Under the pieces are notes generated by a model, which was not told where the DNA came from, made no database searches, and worked only from the letters and a program-made list of their open reading frames with translations. From an uncultured Collinsella sp. (GTDB lineage Bacteria > Actinomycetota > Coriobacteriia > Coriobacteriales > Coriobacteriaceae): a stretch of 8,927 nt of DNA. Each line of letters opens with the position of its first letter. The first letter of the stretch is position 1. Below are positions 4,651 through 8,927 of this stretch, piece by piece. The translations under genes and the position numbers were made by a program. Where the stretch lies: assembly GCA_902495525.1 (NCBI GenBank), contig CABUXL010000067.1:1-8927 (forward strand), given 5' to 3'.

Positions 4651-5214
4651 TCACGATCCCTCCTTTGAGCTTATTGTTTGCGGGCTCAGGCGGATCACGC
4701 GCAGACGACACGAAGCATCGCCAGCATCCGCGGCAATTGTCACCATATCGACCCAGCCGCGTCCGTCGCGCACGATGGCGCCCCACACGTTTCCCTTGAT
4801 GTCGAGATAGCCGCTCAGAGCAAGTTGCGCCGTGGGTACCTCGCGATAGGCACGCAGCATATCCGCCGCCGCTTCGGTCATCGGTCGGTCCTCGGACCAT
4901 GCAAGCCGGACCGTAATCGCGTTGCCCTCAGGCGAATCCGTCGCAGTACCAGACCGCTTGTCGAGCGTCCGCAGAAAGGTTTGCGCCGTGACAGCGACAT
5001 CCGAATCGTCCGTATCTCGCATCTCATCTTTTTGAGACGCCACCGCCGAATCTGAGCCCGAATCGAAGGCGGCCCCAGGACGCTGCTGCCGCGCGGCGTT
5101 AAGCCCCCAAAGCACCGCCGCTATCGCCACGGTCAGGCAAGCAAACGCCAGCAGCACCCCGATGGGGCGCTCGCCCTCTACAGGCTGTTGATGCCCTCGC
5201 TGATAGCGTTCCAT
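4651..5214 (-). CDS. Single-pass membrane protein of the Tad operon, function unknown
   Basis: Predicted 187-aa protein that I do not recognise. It has a short cytoplasmic N-terminus, one membrane helix (about residues 17-39, PIGVLLAFACLTVAIAAVLWGL), an acidic Ser/Asp-rich linker (50-72), and a C-terminal domain (75-180) with alternating strand-like segments (NAITVRLAWSEDR, TAQLALSGYLDIKGNVWGAIVRDGRGWVDMVTI, SCRLRVIRL). The domain is predicted outside the membrane. Position between two pilin genes, with 37 nt overlap of the Flp gene and one base to the next gene, ties it to pilus assembly. A CpaB/RcpC-like role is conceivable because no such gene is present, but no SAF-type motif is seen. The start ATG 5214 has only a weak AAGG site; GTG 5157 would remove the cytoplasmic tail. 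Confidence 0.7.
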   Translation of the reverse strand: MERYQRGHQQPVEGERPIGVLLAFACLTVAIAAVLWGLNAARQQRPGAAFDSGSDSAVASQKDEMRDTDDSDVAVTAQTFLRTLDKRSGTATDSPEGNAITVRLAWSEDRPMTEAAADMLRAYREVPTAQLALSGYLDIKGNVWGAIVRDGRGWVDMVTIAADAGDASCRLRVIRLSPQTISSKEGS

Positions 5215-5411
5215 AGATCTTGGACCTTGCCCTTAAATGCGACAATGGCAATGATGGCGATCACCACGAGCACGCCGACCAAGATGGCGTATTCGGTGGT
5301 GCCCTGCGCACTCTCCTCCTGCAGCAGCTCCCCGGCATGCTGGCGAGCGCGAATTGACTGGCAAACAGCCCAGCTCCAGACCTTGCCAGCAACGTCAGTC
5401 ATCGTGTTCAT
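5178..5411 (-). CDS. flp: Flp-family major pilin prepilin
   Basis: Predicted 77-aa Flp pilin. The core EESA|QGTTEYAILVGVLVVIAIIAIVAFKG has the Glu+5/Tyr+6 pair of Flp pilins, with cleavage expected after Ala35, where most Flp pilins have Gly. The mature pilin would be 42 residues: a hydrophobic helix followed by KVQDLWNAISEGINSL, very like known short Flp pilins. The leader of 35 residues is long for this class. It polymerises into the Tad fibre once the prepilin peptidase removes the leader. Start ATG 5411 has a strong GGAGG 5 nt upstream; the ATG three codons later is less well spaced. It lies 10 nt after tadC and overlaps the next gene by 37 nt, so it seems to be transcribed within the operon and not alone. 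Confidence 0.92.
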   Translation of the reverse strand: MNTMTDVAGKVWSWAVCQSIRARQHAGELLQEESAQGTTEYAILVGVLVVIAIIAIVAFKGKVQDLWNAISEGINSL

Positions 5412-5421
5412 GTATTCCTCC

Positions 5422-6063
5422 CTACATCATCCCGCCTGCTCCCAACAGCGGGCCCAATATGGACAGAAGCAACGCCGGCAAGATGAGTGTGCCGGTGGGA
5501 ATCAGCAGCTTGACGGGCGCACGCTCGATCTCGCGCTCGACCGCGGCGCGATGAGCCGCACGGATCTCGCGACTTTGAGCGGCCAGTGTCTCGGCAAGTG
5601 GGGCACCCAGAGCGAGCGCCTGCCCCACCGTGATGGCAAAGGTCTCGAGCGCTCGCACGTCCAGGTCGCGTGCGGCGGCCAACAACTCGTCCTCACGCGT
5701 GCCCACGCCCACCTGCCATGCCATGCAGGCCCGCTCAAGTCGAAGAGCCAGCACTGACCGGCGGTTGGCGCAGAAAATCTCAAGCGCCGCATCAAACGAA
5801 AGACCGGCCGAAAGACCCAAGCGCACAACATCGATCATCTCGGACACTTCGCCGAGCGATACTCGCGCCGGGCCGCCCGCTCCAACCGCGCCCTTCATTC
5901 GCGCGGTCAGAGCATCGAGCACCGAGCGACCCGCGGCAGCGACCAGCACCGCCTCGCGCTTGCAGGCCTCTGCGATCTTGCGTGCATCCGCCCGATCCAA
6001 ACCCGTCGCGACAAATGCACTCAGAGCGCACAGGCAAGCCGCAACTGCAACCAGGGCGCTCAC
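5422..6063 (-). CDS. tadC: TadC-like Tad pilus membrane platform protein
   Basis: Predicted 213-aa type II secretion F-domain protein. An N-terminal membrane helix (about 1-20) is followed by a cytoplasmic helical domain with the F-domain pattern (DVVRLGLSAGLSFDAALEIF at 78-97, AITVGQALALGAPLAETLAAQSREIRAAHRAAVE at about 143-176) and a C-terminal helix KLLIPTGTLILPALLLSILGPLL (185-207). TadC pairs with TadB to form the inner-membrane platform on which the CpaF/TadA ATPase acts. It is short: TadC proteins are usually about 270-330 aa, so the N-terminal helices are reduced. I chose GTG 6063 because it overlaps the tadB stop as GTGA with a GGTGGAG site upstream; longer forms only shadow tadB. 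Confidence 0.88.
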   Translation of the reverse strand: MSALVAVAACLCALSAFVATGLDRADARKIAEACKREAVLVAAAGRSVLDALTARMKGAVGAGGPARVSLGEVSEMIDVVRLGLSAGLSFDAALEIFCANRRSVLALRLERACMAWQVGVGTREDELLAAARDLDVRALETFAITVGQALALGAPLAETLAAQSREIRAAHRAAVEREIERAPVKLLIPTGTLILPALLLSILGPLLGAGGMM

Positions 6064-6986
6064 AGCTCCACCCGCATAATGCGCCTGATAACCACCAGGG
6101 CAACGGCGTTGAGGGCAAGACCCAGCGCCACAGCGCCCGCGCCGGCAGGCGTCGCAAGACCGCGACGAAAATCTGCCGAAAGCAGCGCCAACACCGCGCA
6201 CATGCCCGCCGGCATCGCCGCGACCATATGCGCAGACATGCGAGCCTGCGACGTCTTGACATCCAGGCGGCGCTTGAGCTCAATGCGCTCCCCCACCATG
6301 CTCGACGCCTCGGACAGTAAGTCGGCAAGCGGAGCACCGGTGCGCTGAGACACCTTAAGCGCCAAGGTCACAAGCGAAAGACCGGGGGCGTCGATGCGCA
6401 CGAGCAAGTCATCGAGCGCATCGGTCGCCGAGATGCCGCAATCGATCGCCGCCGCCACCCGCAAAAACTCGGTATGCACCGGCTCTTGCGCATGAGCGCC
6501 CACAAAGCGCATGCCCTGGGCCAGCGAATGTCCCGAGGCAAGCGACATGGAAAGTGCGGTAAACGCCTCGGGCATGGCCTCTTCTGCATCGTGTTGCTCG
6601 CGCCGGCTCTCAAAGCCATCCCGAGCGGCGCCAGCGGCAATCGGAGCAACAAGTCCCAAGGCAAATCCGAGGGGCGATAACGACACCATCGTTAGTAAAA
6701 CGCAGCAGACACCGCTCGATAGCAGCAGAAACGCCAAACGCCCCGAAGCATCTTCGATCACGAGGCCAAGGCGATGCGCCGGAGCCAGCGATGCCCACGA
6801 ACGGGCGATCTTTTTCAGCAGATCGTTTTCCACCAGCTCACGCGGCAGCTTCTCTGCCGCCGTCTCGAGCGCCTGACGCGCCAGCTCCGCCGGCGGCACC
6901 TGCGGCACACGAGGTTCCGCCCCGCACGCCGTCGCAACAGAAAACCCTGCCAAACCCCCTACGACGAGGGGCACAGCGACCTCCAT
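6060..6986 (-). CDS. tadB: TadB-like Tad pilus membrane platform protein
   Basis: Predicted 308-aa type II secretion F-domain protein. Membrane helices are seen at about 3-20, 84-121 (two closely spaced) and 254-303 (two). Between them lies a cytoplasmic F domain (about 138-250) with AMPEAFTALSMSLASGHSLAQGM, LRVAAAIDCGISATDALDDLLVRIDAPGLSLVTLALKVSQRTGAPLADLL-type segments and a basic ERIELKRRLDVKTSQAR stretch. This layout is standard for TadB, which with TadC couples the ATPase to pilin polymerisation. Start ATG 6986 has GGAGG 7 nt upstream and lies 28 nt inside cpaF. Translation is therefore likely coupled to both neighbours. Confidence 0.92.
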   Translation of the reverse strand: MEVAVPLVVGGLAGFSVATACGAEPRVPQVPPAELARQALETAAEKLPRELVENDLLKKIARSWASLAPAHRLGLVIEDASGRLAFLLLSSGVCCVLLTMVSLSPLGFALGLVAPIAAGAARDGFESRREQHDAEEAMPEAFTALSMSLASGHSLAQGMRFVGAHAQEPVHTEFLRVAAAIDCGISATDALDDLLVRIDAPGLSLVTLALKVSQRTGAPLADLLSEASSMVGERIELKRRLDVKTSQARMSAHMVAAMPAGMCAVLALLSADFRRGLATPAGAGAVALGLALNAVALVVIRRIMRVEL

Positions 6987-8287
6987 TCGTCCACCTCCTC
7001 TTGTGTGAGCGTCCCCGACCGCAGGCCTTCTGCGATAAACGGCGGCTCGCGGTCAAGCGCCCAGGTGCGCTCGGCGGCATCGAAAGTCACATAGCGCTCG
7101 AGCTCTACGCCGCCCGACGCGGCGCGACGCACCCCCGAATACGAGGAGACGAAGCGCCTGCCATCGGCGTGGCGCTCGGACATCACGATGCCGTCGAGCG
7201 CCATGGCAATCTGCTCCTCGATGAGCTCGCTCGGCAGATCGATGCCATAACGTGCAAGCAACGTCAGACGCACCACGGTCTCCTGTTCTGAACCCGCATG
7301 AAGTGTGGTGAGCGACCCGTCGTGGCCCGTATTCATGGCCTGCAACATGTCGCAGCACTCGGCACCGCGCACCTCGCCCACCACGATGCGGTCGGGGCGC
7401 ATGCGCAGGGCATTGGTCACCAGGTCGCGGATCGTCACCGCGCCCTCGCCCTCAATTGAAGCCTCGCGCGCCTCTAGGCGCACCACGTGCGGATGATGCG
7501 CAAACTTGAGCTCGGCAGAGTCCTCGATCGTCACGATGCGCTCGCCGGTGGAAATCTCGCATGACAGCGCGTTGAGCAGGGTGGTCTTACCAGATCCCGT
7601 GCCTCCCGCAACCGCCAGGTCCTGTCGCAGCGACACCGCGCACGACAGCAGCTGCGCATACCAAAGCGGCAGTGACCCCAGCCCCACAAGCTCGTCCAGC
7701 GAGCAGATGCGGTCCGAGAACTTTCGGATGGTGAGAATCGGTCCGTCAATCGCCACAGGCGGAATCACCGCGTTGACGCGATAGCCCGTTTTAAGGCGAG
7801 CGTTGACGATGGGGCTGCGCTCGTCGATACGGCGGCCAAGTGGCGAGATGATGCGGTCGATAAGCACACGGATCTGCTCATCATCCTCAAACGCATGCTC
7901 GATAGGGTACAAGACGCCGCCGCGTTCAAAGAAGGCCGAGCGGCAGCCGTTGATCATGATCTCGGTAACGGTGTCGTCCTCGATGAGCGGCTGCAACGGC
8001 CCCAGGCCCACCACGTCATCCAAAATCTCGTCGATGATGGTCTCGCGTTCGGACGTCGCGAGATCGGTCGGTTCCTCAACATTGAGCGCCGCCTCCACCG
8101 CGGGACGCAATTCCGAGCGGGCAAGCGCCGGGTCGATATAGGCGCTGATACGCGCCACTTCGTCGTAACCCATGCGGTCCATCACAGCGCGCTTGGTGCG
8201 TCGTTTCACCGCGCGACGACGCCCCGCATCTACAGGCGCTGCAGCCGCTGCAGCGCCGGCAGCCTTAATCCTCGTTTGCAGGCTCAT
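6959..8287 (-). CDS. cpaF: CpaF/TadA family pilus assembly ATPase
   Basis: Predicted 442-aa secretion ATPase of the VirB11/GspE superfamily. An N-terminal Ala/Arg-rich tail and helical region (1-95) precede an N-terminal domain with VGLGPLQPLIEDDTVTEIMING (93-114). The ATPase core follows: Walker A GGTGSGKTT (228-236), an acidic box TIEDSAELK (253-261), the arginine-rich region RDLVTNALRMRPDRIVVGEVRG with Walker B (287-308), and the His box GHDGSLTTLHA (321-331). All catalytic motifs are intact. As a hexamer at the inner membrane it hydrolyses ATP to drive Flp export and assembly through TadB/TadC. The start ATG 8287 overlaps the cpaE stop as ATGA. Length is normal for the family. Confidence 0.96.
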   Translation of the reverse strand: MSLQTRIKAAGAAAAAAPVDAGRRRAVKRRTKRAVMDRMGYDEVARISAYIDPALARSELRPAVEAALNVEEPTDLATSERETIIDEILDDVVGLGPLQPLIEDDTVTEIMINGCRSAFFERGGVLYPIEHAFEDDEQIRVLIDRIISPLGRRIDERSPIVNARLKTGYRVNAVIPPVAIDGPILTIRKFSDRICSLDELVGLGSLPLWYAQLLSCAVSLRQDLAVAGGTGSGKTTLLNALSCEISTGERIVTIEDSAELKFAHHPHVVRLEAREASIEGEGAVTIRDLVTNALRMRPDRIVVGEVRGAECCDMLQAMNTGHDGSLTTLHAGSEQETVVRLTLLARYGIDLPSELIEEQIAMALDGIVMSERHADGRRFVSSYSGVRRAASGGVELERYVTFDAAERTWALDREPPFIAEGLRSGTLTQEEVDEWRSLCPSS

Positions 8288-8927
8288 CGCTGATCACCCT
8301 CGCGCGACCAGGGAAGGCGGATACGCGGGCGTTCGGTGCGCGTTGCACGGTCGGCGACCATATCGCTCCAAGGGCCGACGGCGCACCCCAGTTCCACGAG
8401 CATCTCGCGCGTGGCCTCGCGCACGCTGGTCGCGAAAGCGCTCGTCTGACCCACTGCCTCGTCAGCGCGCCCAAACGCCATGAGCGCGGCGAGATCCTGC
8501 CCGCCATCGGCGATACGAATCTTTGAGCTCAACGCACAGGCAATCTCAAAGCGCATGGCGACGTCCTCGTCTGCCCCGCGCGCACCGAACCGGTTGAACA
8601 CGGCGCTCATGCGCGTGCGCGGCACACCTACTCGACTTGCCAGTTCAATGACGCGCGATGCCGATGTCGCGGACGACACCGCCGCATCGCCAACGACCAG
8701 GCAACGGTCGCTCGCCGCCACCGCAGCCGCCACGGCGTCGCCCCAAAAGACCGAGGTATCGATAAAGACCACGTCGGATTCGCGACGCAGGACATCAAGC
8801 AATAGCTCCACCGGACGTGCCATGAGCTCGGCTTGCTCGGGCGCCGCGACGGGACCCCAGAGCGTAACGCCCGGCGCCACGCGCATCGATGTGGCTACGA
8901 TATCCGGCTCGGTGAGCGTGCCCGCCA
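8284..8927 (-). CDS. cpaE: CpaE/TadZ-like MinD-family ATPase, partial (N-terminus beyond window)
   Basis: The frame is open from the right edge of the window to the stop at 8284, giving the last 213 residues. An in-frame ATG at 8886 is internal, as coding continues upstream (TLTEPDIVATS). The protein shows the C-terminal part of a ParA/MinD-like fold: ESDVVFIDTSVF (Walker B-like), SDRCLVVGDAAVSSATSASRVIELA, SAVFNRFG and a switch-like IRIADGGQDL. The Walker A loop would lie off the window. In Tad systems CpaE/TadZ localises the pilus machine at the pole or membrane. The position directly before cpaF with a 4-nt overlap supports the call. Whether the ATPase site is complete cannot be judged here. 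Confidence 0.85.
   Translation of the reverse strand, partial: AGTLTEPDIVATSMRVAPGVTLWGPVAAPEQAELMARPVELLLDVLRRESDVVFIDTSVFWGDAVAAAVAASDRCLVVGDAAVSSATSASRVIELASRVGVPRTRMSAVFNRFGARGADEDVAMRFEIACALSSKIRIADGGQDLAALMAFGRADEAVGQTSAFATSVREATREMLVELGCAVGPWSDMVADRATRTERPRIRLPWSREGDQR

Noticed and set aside
4496..4900. Long upstream extension of the TadE frame
   Set aside because: It runs through two other real genes in a different frame and is Arg/Cys-rich, unlike a pilin leader.
5670..6320. Plus-strand open frame of 216 codons opposite tadC and tadB
   Set aside because: Arg/Pro/His-rich low-complexity product with no family resemblance, opposite two well-supported F-domain genes.

Overview
The window reads as a chromosomal segment of a high-GC, Gram-positive gut actinobacterium. 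A Coriobacteriia member such as Collinsella is my best guess, inferred from base composition, codon use and the Flp-pilus protein style; no 16S or other diagnostic marker is present. All supported genes lie on the minus strand, so transcription runs from the right edge towards position 1.

Right and centre (8927 to 1002): a compact Tad/Flp tight-adherence pilus operon. In transcription order it encodes a CpaE/TadZ-like MinD-family ATPase (cut by the window edge), the secretion ATPase CpaF/TadA, the inner-membrane platform proteins TadB and TadC, the main Flp pilin, an unassigned single-pass membrane protein, a second short Flp/TadE-like pilin, a TadE-like minor pilin, a large (about 717 aa) TadG-like surface protein, another TadE-like pilin and a DUF192 protein. 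Neighbouring genes overlap or lie within about 10 nt, several through ATGA, GTGA or TAATG junctions, so this looks like one translationally coupled transcript. The ATPases and TadB/TadC would power and scaffold assembly of Flp. The TadE/TadG-like proteins would be minor or surface components. No prepilin peptidase (TadV/CpaA) or CpaB/RcpC is visible; they may lie beyond the right edge.

Between the pilus operon and the tRNA (about 997 to 392): a toxin-first toxin-antitoxin pair, with a BrnT/RelE-like toxin followed by a ribbon-helix-helix antitoxin overlapping by 4 nt. A perfect inverted repeat at 968-982 sits over a possible -10 box and is a natural autoregulatory operator.

Left end (1 to 367): a tRNA-Phe(GAA) gene with its own promoter, an A/T-rich UP-like element and an intrinsic terminator. 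The last 18 nt of the tRNA together with the terminator are repeated exactly (59 bp) 154 bp downstream. This is the pattern left by site-specific integration into a tRNA 3' end. The tRNA has a U-C mismatch at acceptor pair 4-69, which fits replacement of its 3' end by a foreign copy. The 95 bp between the repeats hold a strong hairpin and a T-arm-like sequence but no gene.

The points most worth a second look are the tRNA attachment scar, the toxin-antitoxin pair with its operator, the pilin set in which the usual Gly at the peptidase site is Ala, the TadG-like protein with a low-GC cysteine-rich centre, the start of the TadE gene, and the unassigned membrane protein inside the pilus operon.
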